Assembly: GCA_012031965.1 (NCBI GenBank)
Contig: JAAUSC010000057.1
Span: 1 to 35,364, forward strand
Origin: Scytonema sp. RU_4_4
GTDB lineage: Bacteria > Cyanobacteriota > Cyanobacteriia > Cyanobacteriales > Nostocaceae
Direction of reading: 5' to 3'
Length of the DNA stretch: 35,364 bases
Part shown: positions 26,855-35,364 of the stretch, piece by piece
How positions within the stretch are numbered: position 1 is the first letter of the stretch
How the letters are laid out: each line of letters starts with the position of its first letter
Notes under the pieces: model-generated
Told to the model about the DNA's origin: nothing
The model's database searches: none
Seen by the model: the letters and a program-made list of their open reading frames with translations, nothing else
Program-made: the position numbers and the translations under genes

Positions 26855-27198
26855 AAATTATCAGCAAGGGAATGAGACGCAACGAACAAGCTAATATGCG
26901 TTCAAATTCCACTTGTTTTCGTTAAGATCCTTCGTTCTGCAAAGCTCCACCAGGATGACATTCAACCAACTTTATCAAGAAATTTCTTGCAAAAATCCGA
27001 TTTCAGGGTATTTGGAACCGCACCCTCGACGCAGATGGACGTGGAAACAATCCAAAATCACGCCACGTGCTACAACGGAGCGGAGCCTCAACGCCAGATA
27101 CCTACGGAGGGAAACCCTCCTGCAGTACTGGCTCCGCAACGCAGTGGCTCCAAAATCTAAAATCCAAAATTGTCTGACCTCTAAGGAGTAACATTATA
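26855..27198. other. Spacer between tpsA5 and the CHAT gene
   Basis: A 344-bp spacer without a supported gene. It holds a short perfect hairpin, GGAGGG-AAA-CCCTCC (27106-27120), within GC-rich dispersed-repeat sequence, followed by TCTAAAATCCAAAATT filler. At the right end, AAGGAG (27183-27188) is a good ribosome binding site for the ATG at 27199. No tps-type hairpin is present after tpsA5. Confidence 0.55.
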
Positions 27199-29990
27199 AT
27201 GAAACGAAAACTTATACTCAAGAAAATACAGAATTTCTTCAAAAGAATATATAAGAGGCGATCGCTCTTTCTCGCAGCCTTGTTATTTATCCTCTCAGGA
27301 GTCTCGCCTGTTGTTGCTGCCAAAGTTGCTTCACCAACCTCCGTTGTCCAATCTCCATATGATGCTGAACAGCTAGCGAATAAGGCTGTCAAACTTTATG
27401 AGAGTGGAAGATTTGAGGAAGCAGCGACGGCTTGGAAACAAACAGCGAATGTTTTGCAGCCAGAGGGGATAAATCAAATCAAGCGATGGCGTTGAGCAAT
27501 CTTTCTTTGACTTATCAGCAACTGGGACAGTGGGATAAAGCGACAAAAGCAATTGAAGATGGCTTGGCACTTTTGAAAACACCATTACAAGGGAAGGAAG
27601 AATTAAAAATTCTGGCTCAAAGTTTGGAGATTCAAGGGTATTTGCAAAGAGAATTAGGTCAAACAGCAGATGCTCTCAACACTTGGCAACAAGCAACGAA
27701 AATCTACAGCCAAATTAATGACCAGGAAAAATTAGTACAGAGCAAGATGAATCAGGCTCAAGCCATGCAAGATTTGGGTCTTTATCCCCGTGCTTGTAGT
27801 ACTGTATTGGAAGTTTTAAATCAAGAAATGGGGGTAAGAAGCTGTCAAGAATTAAATCAATTAACTCAAGATGAATTAACAAAGAAACTCCAAGTTATTA
27901 CACTTCAAGCTCCTTCTCTACGCAGAGTCGTCAGCTTAAGAAGCTTAGGTGAACTGGTGCGAGTTGGGGGTCAGCTTGAGCAATCTCAACTTATTTTGGA
28001 AACAAGCTTAAAGCTGGCTCAAAAATTGAATCTTCCCCAAGAACAAGCTGCAGCTTATCTGAATATAGGCAATACAGCACATGATTTAGCTGAAGGAGAG
28101 ATGGTTCGCCGCAAACGAGAAAATTATCAACAAAAGGCTTTAGATTCTTATAACGAGGTGATCAAGCTGTCCTCATCGCCAACGACGCGACAGCAAGCAC
28201 AACTGAATCGATTCAGCCTGTTGCTGAAACTCCAACAATTGTCGGAAGCTGAAGAATTATGGAAAACGCTCAATTCTCAACTGAGTAACTTGTCTCCCAG
28301 TCGCACAGGAGTGTATTTCCAAATCAATTTGGCTCAGAATTTCATCAAATTAGCTCAAAAAGAAGACTTCAAACTCAAGGCTAATTCCAAACTTCCAACT
28401 TTCAGTGAAATTGATAGGATATTGGTTAAAGCTGCAGAACAAGCCAAAAGTTTGAAAGACACAAGAGCTGAGGCTTATGCTTTGGGAAATCGTGGCGCAC
28501 TGTATGAACTAACTGGAGCGACACAAAACTTACCCCAAGCAGAAGAATTGACAAAACAGGCTCTGGGTATAGCTTCCAGTTTTTCAACACCAGACATAGC
28601 CTACCAATTTTTCTGGCAGTTGGGACGGATACGTAGCGCTCAAGGAGATACTCCTGATGCGATCGCCGCTTACACCAAAGCTTATAATGCTCTTCAGTCA
28701 TTGCGTAGCGAATTAGTGGCAATCAACCCAGAAGTACAGTTTTCTTTTCGGGAGGATGTTGAACCAGTTTATCGAGAGTTAGTTAAGTTAGACTTAGAAT
28801 ACGCAGATTCTTTAAAAAAAGCAGGAAAAAATGAGCAAAGCCAGCAACGGCTAGTCCAAGCTCGTAACGTGATAGAATCTCTGCAACTAGCTGAACTCAA
28901 CAACTTTTTCCGAGAAGCCTGTGTAGAGGCAAATCCCAAACAGATTGATGAAATAGATCAAGCAGCAGCAGTTATATATACAATTGCTTTGCCAGATCGG
29001 TTACAGGTTCTTCTGAGTCTACCAAATCGACCTCCAAGCCTTCATACAACTCCTATTAGTCAGGAAGAACTTGAGAAAACTTTAAGAAACGTGCGGGATT
29101 CTCTCATAGCTCCTGTCAGTCAAGAAGAGGCTTTTTTGCCCAGATATCAACAATTGTATAATTGGCTGATTCGACCACTAGAAACAGAATTGGCAAACAG
29201 TAAAGTCAAGACCTTGGCTTTTGTACTAGATGGAGACTTACGGAATATCCCTATGGGGATTCTTCACGATGGTCAGCAGTATCTCCTAGAAAAGTATGCC
29301 ATTGCGTTAACACCTGGTTTGCAGTTAGTCAACCCTAAACCAATTGCGCAAGTTGGTTTAAATGCCATAACAGCGGGACTAAGCCAAATCCGCAAGGACT
29401 TTCCTCCACATGAGGGTTTTGGACCATTACGTAACGTAGAAGATGAACTCAAACAAATCAAGAATTTGGGAGTTTCAGACCGACAACTTCTCAACGATAA
29501 ATTCACTAGCACCGAAATCAAAAAACAAACTACTGCTTCTCGGGTTCCTTCTATAGTACATTTAGCAACTCATGGTCAGTTTAGCTCTAGAGCTGAGGAT
29601 ACCTTTATCCTCGCTTGGGATAGCCGCATCAATGTTAAACAGTTAGGTAACTTACTGCGAGACAACACCCAGTACCGAGGTAGACCAATCGAATTATTGG
29701 TTCTTAGCGCTTGCGAGACAGCAAGTGGAGACAGTCGGGCTGCTTTAGGACTGGCTGGAGTCGCGGTGCGGGCTGGGGCTCGTAGTACACTGGCGACACT
29801 GTGGGTAGTAGAAGATCAAAGTACTGCTCAAGTTATGGGTGATTTTTATCGTCAGTTAGAGCAAGCCAAAAAGATAAACACAAATAAAGCAGAAGCACTG
29901 CGTAAAGCACAACTGGCTCTCAAGACAAGTCAGCAGTTCGGACATCCCCATTACTGGGCACCATTTGTTCTGGTGGGAAATTGGCAGTAA
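27199..29990 (+). pseudogene. Exported TPR-CHAT protein (caspase-like), with a one-base frameshift
   Basis: The gene begins at ATG 27199 behind AAGGAG. A basic N-terminus and hydrophobic core (LFLAALLFILSGVSPVVAA) form a signal peptide. A TPR region starts with YDAEQLANKAVKLYESGRF. At the G-run 27465-27468 the frame shifts: the first frame ends at 27495, and the second continues from QPEG into DKSNQAMALSNLSLTYQQ and on to 29990. Adding one G would give a single protein of about 930 residues. The C-terminal CHAT domain (about 29210-29980) is complete, with catalytic His in HLATHGQF (29571-29573) and Cys in LSACETA (29712-29714), then HPHYWAPFVLVGNW. CHAT proteins are caspase/separase-like proteases, and this type is often found beside cyanobacterial TPS genes. 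If the shift is a sequencing error, the protein is probably active. Confidence 0.85.
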
Positions 29991-30040
29991 AATACTCTCA
30001 ATTCGACTGCGAACACTGCCTGACATCTTGCACCAGGGTC

Positions 30041-30108
30041 AAAAACCGAGTTTCTTGAGAATGACACCACTTAAAAAGCTTAACTTTTCGTTGAGAAACC
30101 CGGTTTTT
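30041..30108. terminator. Long inverted repeat between convergent genes
   Basis: AAAAACCGAGTTTCTT (30041-30056) pairs with GAGAAACCCGGTTTTT (30093-30108) apart from a couple of mismatches. A-runs open it and T-runs close it on either strand. It lies between the CHAT gene (ending 29990) and the MBL-like gene (ending 30113), which fits a bidirectional terminator. The arms also resemble a dispersed cyanobacterial repeat. Confidence 0.6.
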
Positions 30109-30112
30109 GGGA

Positions 30113-30721
30113 TTACTGTACCGATGCTCTAGCGACAAGTTCTTTCAACACCAGACCACCATCACGAAAGACAGACCACCCATCGCCTACCAATACAGTC
30201 TGTATATCACTTAACTCTGCTAGTCGTTGAACTGAAGCAACAGCTTGTTCGCGATTGGAAAGTTTGTCATTGGGTAACATCATCAAACTTCCCGCTTTGT
30301 GTGCTCGTACCAAATCTCCTGTAACGAGAGTCGTTTGTTCCAAAAGCAGTGCTAACTCGCCTGGTGTCTTTGAACCATGTAATTCTATAACTTGCAATCC
30401 TGGAATTAACTCTTCGTCATCACAAAGCCAGCGATGACACTCAATAGGGAAGTGACTTTGTTCAGCAGCTGGACCAGCAATTTGAGCACCCGTCAAATGT
30501 GCGATTTCCTTCGCCGCACGTATGTGATCTGAATTGGTAATCACAATCCAACGAACACTACCTAAGGAAGTGAGGTGTTTGTAGTCGTGGGATGACAGAG
30601 ATAATGGATCAATCAGGATATTACCGTCTGGATGGATCCAAGCAATACTATTGAAATCTATATTGCGTTCCTCATTAAAGGATGACCATCCGTATAAGTC
30701 ATAACGGTGTAGAGATTTCAT
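30113..30721 (-). CDS. Degenerate metallo-beta-lactamase-fold protein
   Basis: A 202-residue protein with the order of motifs of MBL-fold hydrolases. An early strand NILIDPLSLS is followed by VITNSDHIRAAKEIA where the HxHxDH zinc motif belongs, then HGSKTPGELALLL (normally a HTPGH-type motif) and TTLVTGDLV, the conserved Gly-Asp turn. The Asp and last His of the first motif survive, but the first two His do not, and the second His site is also altered. It may therefore bind one metal, or none, and be a non-catalytic homologue. Small cyanobacterial proteins of this sort are annotated only as MBL-fold. It is convergent with the CHAT gene and divergent from the GH65 gene. No specific substrate can be given. 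Confidence 0.7.
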   Translation of the reverse strand: MKSLHRYDLYGWSSFNEERNIDFNSIAWIHPDGNILIDPLSLSSHDYKHLTSLGSVRWIVITNSDHIRAAKEIAHLTGAQIAGPAAEQSHFPIECHRWLCDDEELIPGLQVIELHGSKTPGELALLLEQTTLVTGDLVRAHKAGSLMMLPNDKLSNREQAVASVQRLAELSDIQTVLVGDGWSVFRDGGLVLKELVARASVQ

Positions 30722-31176
30722 AGGTAATTTTGTTTAGTCCATTTAGTACTACATGGTAGCTTCTTCTTTAAGAGATGAATACACAAAATAAAGTTAAGGT
30801 CTGATAGTATTCGGGTTAAATTTTACGTTGCTGTAACGCATTTCAATTACCAACCTTTTTATATCAGTATTTTAACTCAGTTGCCCTTGGTCAAAAAAAT
30901 GACAAAAAACAAATATCACGAAGAAAATATACAAATTATTTGTCATTCAGAATAAAAAATTAAAAAATAATAAGTTGTATAAAAACTATGGTGAGCAATT
31001 TCACCTGGTAGTAGATAATAGCTTTGAAGAAAGGCAGAAGTACACTCATTTGAGGGCAGTTCTGTTATCAGATGGAGATTCAAACCCCACCTGAATAAAC
31101 ATACTTTAAAAGCACTTTTCAAGCGACTCCCATCAATTTTTTTTGTCACGTCTTATTGATTTAAAAATAAAATTCT

Positions 31177-31212
31177 AAAATCATTTATAAAATCATTTAT
31201 GAAATTATTTAT
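31177..31212. repeat. 12-bp tandem repeat x3
   Basis: Two perfect copies of AAAATCATTTAT, then a third with two changes (GAAATTATTTAT). It lies in the AT-rich divergent spacer. Its function is unknown; bending or a binding site are possible. Confidence 0.75.
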
Positions 31213-31281
31213 AACTTGTACTTTTTGTCTCTTTGGTATTTACAATTTTTAACTCAAAAACTGAATACAATCTATCAAACG

Positions 31282-31326
31282 AACGATGAGAATGGAAACC
31301 TTTTTTCTCAAAAAGGCATCGTTTTT
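31282..31326 (+). terminator. Two-part hairpin with T-run, possible attenuator or small-RNA end
   Basis: AACGATG (31282-31288) pairs with CATCGTT (31317-31323), and within it CCTTTTT pairs with AAAAAGG around a TCTC loop. TTT follows directly. It lies about 195 bp before the GH65 start on the same strand. It could end a short leader or small RNA, but no transcript can be shown. Confidence 0.4.
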
Positions 31327-31519
31327 CCCTATTGAGGATATACATGAGTCCAAACAGAGGAGAAAGGGGAGGACAGTCCTAAAAAGCCACAGTATTATGA
31401 GGATTCGCATTGTGAACGTTAGTGGCGTCAAATGATCTGTAGACAATCACTGATTTTGACCCTAAAAATCCGATCTCATCCTGTCCAATCAAAACACCAA
31501 AATAGAGTTTTATTAAGTC

Positions 31520-33844
31520 ATGCTCTACCTCTCTGACACTTCCCAAAACAATCAGCAATTTCTTGACTCCGCTGGCTGGAACGTGATTGAAACTGAGTTC
31601 AATCCCAGTCAACTGCACCACAAAGAAACTGTCTTCACTCTTGGTAACGGCTACTTGGGAACACGTGGAACTTTCGAGGAAGGATATCCCAATGATTGTC
31701 CAGCAACGCTCATTCATGGTGTTTATGATGATGTTGCAATTGCGACGACAGCACTTGTCAACTGTCCGAGTTGGCTGTCGTTGATAGTGAAAGTGGGAGA
31801 AGAACGCTTCCGTCTGGACGCTGGCGAACTCTTGCACTATGAGCGTCGGCTTGATATGCGTTTGGGTCTTTTAAACCGTGAGGTACGGTGGTGTTCCCCA
31901 GCAGGTCATACTCTGGATTTCTACTTTGAGCGTTTCGCTAGTCTCGCTGATCAACACGTTTTAGCTATCCGGTGTCAAATTACCTCGCAAGACTTTGAAG
32001 GTGACATATCAGTTGAAATTGAACTCAATCCCGAACAAGATACCCACGGTGTCAAACACTGGCAAACTATAAACCAAGGTAACACTGGGAATCTTATCTG
32101 GCTGCACAGCCAAACTCTCCATTCTGGAATTCAACTTGGTCTAGCAGCGAAGCTTGTTGTTGAGGATGAAGATGCTGTACTCTTAAGTGAACACAGAAGT
32201 CAACAGAAGACTTCTGCTTCCCCAAGCCTAACAAGAACCTTTCAATGCTCTCCTGGACAAACGGTGAGTGTTGAAAAGATTATCACCTTGTTTACTTCAC
32301 GGGAAACACAAACCCCTATGGTAGCAGCCTTAAATAGGCTCGCTGATGAACCAAGCTATTCTACCTTGCTTGCTGCTCACATTGCTGCATGGGAGCAGGT
32401 GTGGGAAAACAGTGACATAGTTGTTGAAGGCGATCGCACAGCACAGTTGAGTGTCCGTTACAACCTCTTTCAATTGCTTGCTGCTGCACCGCGTCATGAT
32501 AACCGAGTGAGCATCCCTCCCAAAACCCTCTCCGGGTTTGCCTATTGCGGACACATCTTCTGGGATACGGAAATTTTTATCCTTCCCTTGCTCACCTTAA
32601 CTCAACCGGCGTTAGCACGTAACTTGCTCACCTACCGCTACCACACTTTAGATGGAGCGCGACGGAAAGCCAAAGAAGCTGGATACGCTGGAGCAATGTA
32701 TGCTTGGGAAAGTGCTGCTACTGGTGATGAAGTCACTCCCCGGTGGGTACCTGGTAAAAACGGTGAGTTAATCCGCATCTGGTGTGGTGACATTGAAGTG
32801 CATATCAATACAGATATCGCTTATGCTGCTTGGAACTATTGGCGGTATACAGGTGATGATGAATGGATGCGCGACTATGGGGCTGAAATGATCCTAGATA
32901 CTGCTGTTTTCTGGGAAAGTCGAGTTGAGTGGAACCCAGAGGGTCATTGTTACAACATCCGTGATGTCATTGGACCTGATGAAAACCATGATCGCGTAGA
33001 CAATAACGCCTTCACGAATCTCATGGTACAGTGGCACTTACAGTCGGCATTGATGCTGTGGGACTGGCTGCATCAAGCCTATCCTGACAAGAAAACACAG
33101 ATAGCAATCAAACTCAACTTAAGCATTGAACGCTTTGAAAGCTGGGCGTTTATTGCCCAAAATCTTTATGTCAACCAAGACTTAGAAACTGGGTTGATAG
33201 AACAATGTGAGGGCTTCTTCCAGCTAGAAGATGTTAACCTGGCTGATTATGAACCCCGTACGAAATCGATGCAGGGTCTTTTGGGAATTGAAGCCACAAG
33301 TCAAAAGCAAATTCTTAAGCAGCCTGATGTCTTGATGCTTTTCTACTTGCTGCGCGATGTCTACGACTGGAAAACCCTCCAAACTAACTGGGACTATTAC
33401 AACCCCCGAACAGACCACACCTATGGTTCTTCCCTTGGTCCAGCCATTCACGCTATCTTGGCTTGTGACCTAAATCAACCACAAGAAGCGTATAATCACT
33501 TTATGCGCTCAGCTGTGGTTGATTTGGAGGACATGCGGCGTAATGCAGCGGAAGGAGTTCATGCTGCTAGTGCTGGTGGAGTTTGGCAAGCTGTCATCTT
33601 TGGATTTGCGGGTGTTCGGATGACTCAATTCGGTCCTGTTGCTTGTCCGAATCTTCCCTCAGGCTGGACGCGTTTGAAGTTCCGTTTACAATGGTGCAAC
33701 GAGTGGTATGAGTTCGATTTGCAACCAGAAAAGATTCAAACCTTTACCGAGATTCAGCAAACTTCAGACTCAACAATTGCCGGGGTTATCTTTGATTTGG
33801 ATGGTATTTTAACCGATACTTCAGAGTTACGCTATTTGGCTTGA
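31520..33844 (+). CDS. GH65 glycoside phosphorylase with truncated fused beta-phosphoglucomutase
   Basis: A 774-residue protein, cytoplasmic by the absence of a signal peptide. Residues 1-~745 are a glycoside hydrolase family 65 enzyme, the maltose/kojibiose/trehalose phosphorylase type. Motifs are FTLGNGYLGTRGTFEEGYP near the N-terminus, GHIFWDTEIF, the catalytic Glu488 in VIGPDENHDRVDNNAFTN, and a phosphate-site region near EGVHAASAGGVWQ. Such enzymes split an alpha-glucosyl disaccharide with phosphate to give beta-glucose 1-phosphate. The last 20 residues (GVIFDLDGILTDTSELRYLA) are the first strand of beta-phosphoglucomutase, including the DxD nucleophile. A TGA then stands where homologues have a Trp codon (YLAW). 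The mutase half is lost. The disaccharide specificity cannot be read from the sequence. GH65 should still be active. Confidence 0.88.
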   Translation: MLYLSDTSQNNQQFLDSAGWNVIETEFNPSQLHHKETVFTLGNGYLGTRGTFEEGYPNDCPATLIHGVYDDVAIATTALVNCPSWLSLIVKVGEERFRLDAGELLHYERRLDMRLGLLNREVRWCSPAGHTLDFYFERFASLADQHVLAIRCQITSQDFEGDISVEIELNPEQDTHGVKHWQTINQGNTGNLIWLHSQTLHSGIQLGLAAKLVVEDEDAVLLSEHRSQQKTSASPSLTRTFQCSPGQTVSVEKIITLFTSRETQTPMVAALNRLADEPSYSTLLAAHIAAWEQVWENSDIVVEGDRTAQLSVRYNLFQLLAAAPRHDNRVSIPPKTLSGFAYCGHIFWDTEIFILPLLTLTQPALARNLLTYRYHTLDGARRKAKEAGYAGAMYAWESAATGDEVTPRWVPGKNGELIRIWCGDIEVHINTDIAYAAWNYWRYTGDDEWMRDYGAEMILDTAVFWESRVEWNPEGHCYNIRDVIGPDENHDRVDNNAFTNLMVQWHLQSALMLWDWLHQAYPDKKTQIAIKLNLSIERFESWAFIAQNLYVNQDLETGLIEQCEGFFQLEDVNLADYEPRTKSMQGLLGIEATSQKQILKQPDVLMLFYLLRDVYDWKTLQTNWDYYNPRTDHTYGSSLGPAIHAILACDLNQPQEAYNHFMRSAVVDLEDMRRNAAEGVHAASAGGVWQAVIFGFAGVRMTQFGPVACPNLPSGWTRLKFRLQWCNEWYEFDLQPEKIQTFTEIQQTSDSTIAGVIFDLDGILTDTSELRYLA

Positions 33845-33866
33845 CAGCAACTGGCAGATTTTTGTC

Positions 33867-33886
33867 TAGCCCGCCTGCGCGGGCTA
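33867..33886. terminator. GC-rich hairpin after the GH65 gene
   Basis: A perfect 8-bp stem, TAGCCCGC/GCGGGCTA, with a CTGC loop, starts 22 bp after the stop. It lies just where beta-phosphoglucomutase similarity ends, between convergent genes. No strong U-tract follows, so it may be a small palindromic repeat rather than a terminator. Confidence 0.5.
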
Positions 33887-33952
33887 TGTTTGGTAGCTCC
33901 AAGCTTCTAGCCTGTGGGGGAAAAGGGAGTATGAAATGCGGATTTGGTATCA

Positions 33953-35305
33953 CTACAGCGTATACGTAAAATCCTCTACCAACATACCTGGAACCATACA
34001 GCCTCCCAGTTGACGACCATCGTAAGTCCCGACTTCGGGCACAAATTCTTGGAAATTGGTCAAATCTACGAGATTTTCTCCCCAAAATCGATAGAGACTT
34101 TCATCAAAACGCAAATTTTCAATTGGGGCAGCAATTTCACCATTTTCTACCCAAAAACAGGCATAACGGGTCATACCTGTAATTCGACCTGTCGGGCGAT
34201 CGCTCCAATTCAAGTAATGTAAATTAGAGACATACAAACCCGTATTTAAACTGGTAAGAATTTCTTCAAATCTTAAATTTCCCGGACTGATTTCTGGTGC
34301 ACGTAAACCCTCATGACTATTAGCGCCATTACTAGTTTTTTCATATTCCCTAGCGGTGCGAGAATTGACTAGCGTATTGACTAATACTCCTTTTTCAATA
34401 ACAGGTAATTCTGGTACAGCCATTTCTCCCAATTCATTAAATCGCGCTACTAACCCTCGTTGAAAGTTTTCTTTCACATTAAATGCAACAGACAATTGCT
34501 TTTCTTTGCGCCACAGTAATGCTAAAGCACTGCCTCCCTGTTGTAAATCAGCTTCACTCACACCTCCCCAAGAAAGCATAGCCAATAAATCAGCAACTGC
34601 TGCTGATGCAAAGTATGTTTTGTATTGACCCCGTGGCAATTCTTTGACAGGACGAGAAAGCAATTGTAGTTGTCTTTTTGCATCGCTAATTTTAGCTATG
34701 TAAGCTTCATGATTCCACTCACTACTCGCAAAATTCCCTTTAACAGCTTGTCCTTCAGTGGTAAATATAGAATAATCTAATGAAAAAGTATCGGTACTAA
34801 ACCAGTGCTTTTGACCACAGGAATCAGCATAAGCTTTAATGACAACTCCCCCAGCATATATACCCGCAAAATCTAATTCAGCAACCTGTTCCAGCACCGT
34901 TGATACAACAACTTCATCAGCCAATAAATTCCCAGAATGAATTTCTCGACTGGTATTTGTTTCTGATGGTAATACCAAATATGGATCTAGAGGTAACAAG
35001 GGAAGTTCTTCCCGTAGTTCTTGCAATGCTTTGTATGCCAACTGCCAATCAACTTCCCAATTTCCGCTAAAGGGAAACTGCCGAAAACTACTGCGCTGAT
35101 CCTGCATCAAAATCAGTTCAATCGAACTATCAGTAACACAACCTGTTTGCCGCACTTTGGCATGATTGAAACGAGTAAATTGACTGCGCTCGCTGCTGAG
35201 TTTCACAGTAAATTGTTCACTTTCTTGTTTCTTATTTAAGAGAGTTTCAATCAGTTGGTTAAAGCTGACTTCCAAGGCAGATTGTTCTTCGTGTTTCATG
35301 AGCAT
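33953..35305 (-). CDS. pmbA: TldD/PmbA family protein, PmbA (TldE)-like
   Basis: A 450-residue protein matching the PmbA/TldE branch in length and layout. The N-terminal domain includes FTRFNHAKVRQTGCVTD, the middle has LPRGQYKTYFASAAVADLL, and the C-terminal barrel has YEKTSNGANSHEGLRAPEIS, GRITGMTRYACFWVENGEI and GGCMVPGMLVEDF. No HExxxH zinc motif is visible. That is expected for the non-catalytic partner, whereas TldD carries the zinc site. TldD-TldE heterodimers degrade unfolded peptides and mature some ribosomally made peptides. The partner tldD is not in the window but may lie just beyond 35364. ATG 35305 is taken as the start; ATG 35299, two codons in, is equally possible, and neither has a clear ribosome binding site. 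Confidence 0.87.
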   Translation of the reverse strand: MLMKHEEQSALEVSFNQLIETLLNKKQESEQFTVKLSSERSQFTRFNHAKVRQTGCVTDSSIELILMQDQRSSFRQFPFSGNWEVDWQLAYKALQELREELPLLPLDPYLVLPSETNTSREIHSGNLLADEVVVSTVLEQVAELDFAGIYAGGVVIKAYADSCGQKHWFSTDTFSLDYSIFTTEGQAVKGNFASSEWNHEAYIAKISDAKRQLQLLSRPVKELPRGQYKTYFASAAVADLLAMLSWGGVSEADLQQGGSALALLWRKEKQLSVAFNVKENFQRGLVARFNELGEMAVPELPVIEKGVLVNTLVNSRTAREYEKTSNGANSHEGLRAPEISPGNLRFEEILTSLNTGLYVSNLHYLNWSDRPTGRITGMTRYACFWVENGEIAAPIENLRFDESLYRFWGENLVDLTNFQEFVPEVGTYDGRQLGGCMVPGMLVEDFTYTL

Positions 35306-35309
35306 TGCA

Positions 35310-35364
35310 AATCGAGAGAGAGTGGGGAGAAGGGGGGAGAAGGGGAGAAGGGGAGGGGGGGAGT
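35310..35364. repeat. Purine-rich low-complexity run
   Basis: G/A-rich units such as GGGGAGAAG are repeated up to the window edge. Similar runs are common between cyanobacterial genes. No function is visible, and such runs are prone to assembly error. Confidence 0.6.

Larger units (their letters stand above)
30722..31519. other. Long AT-rich divergent spacer, no supported gene
   Basis: About 800 bp between the MBL-like gene and the GH65 gene. No reading frame has good composition or recognisable similarity. It contains a 12-bp triple repeat (31177-31212) and a hairpin with a T-run (31282-31326). Promoters for both flanking genes should lie here. Confidence 0.55.

Noticed and set aside
30943-31149. 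Small minus-strand frame of 68 codons in the divergent spacer
   Set aside because: It has no ribosome binding site, no similarity I recognise, and a composition like the surrounding AT-rich DNA.
31379-31837. A 152-codon minus-strand frame overlapping the GH65 start
   Set aside because: It lies mostly opposite well-conserved GH65 sequence and has low-complexity, cysteine-scattered composition without a known domain.

Overview
The window looks like a filamentous, heterocyst-forming type cyanobacterium (Nostocales). The reasons are repeated HIP1 octamers (GCGATCGC, for example near 3210, 8370, 12800, 27258 and 32420), heptanucleotide tandem repeats, a PQEQ-type Ser/Thr kinase fused to TPRs, nSTAND/WD40 proteins, and very large two-partner-secretion (TPS) exoproteins with a caspase-like CHAT protein nearby. 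No strain can be named from sequence alone.

Layout. (1) 1-2642, plus strand: the tail of a histidine kinase abuts the C-terminal half of an nSTAND/WD40 regulator, which is itself split by a frameshift. (2) 2659-4050, minus: a DUF697 GTPase, followed by a repeat-bearing spacer with two heptamer arrays. (3) 4521-19633, minus: a TPS locus. Read in its own direction it is tpsB (outer-membrane transporter), tpsA1 (about 1509 aa), tpsA2 (850 aa), a dead tpsA3, and tpsA4 (about 1289 aa). The dead tpsA3 survives only as its first ~20 codons and last ~90 codons. A Phd/YefM-RelE-like toxin-antitoxin pair sits between those pieces, and its toxin gene carries a small MITE-like insertion. (4) 20062-22140, plus: membrane Ser/Thr kinase with TPRs, divergent from tpsB. 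(5) 22352-23641, minus: glutamate dehydrogenase. (6) 24025-29990, plus: another tpsA relic, an intact fifth tpsA (787 aa), and a signal-peptide/TPR/CHAT protein broken by a one-base frameshift. (7) 30113-35305: a degenerate metallo-beta-lactamase-like protein (minus), a GH65 glycoside phosphorylase whose fused beta-phosphoglucomutase is cut off by a nonsense codon (plus), and a PmbA/TldE-like protein (minus).

How it may fit together. The four intact TpsA proteins share almost the same TPS secretion domain and ~130-residue C-terminus but differ in the beta-helical middle. Each mature protein has exactly two cysteines, both in the shared C-terminus. A ~100-bp intergenic module with an RNA hairpin is repeated between the genes. 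Its stem shows G-C, G-U and A-U at the same pair, as expected for selection on the sense transcript. One TpsB probably exports all of them. The CHAT protein, which has a signal sequence, is a candidate processing protease, and the kinase is a candidate regulator; both roles are inference from proximity.

Much of the window is in decay: two frameshifted genes, two dead tpsA copies, a transposon-broken toxin, a truncated fused phosphoglucomutase and a chimeric junction at the left edge. Some one-base lesions could be sequencing errors.
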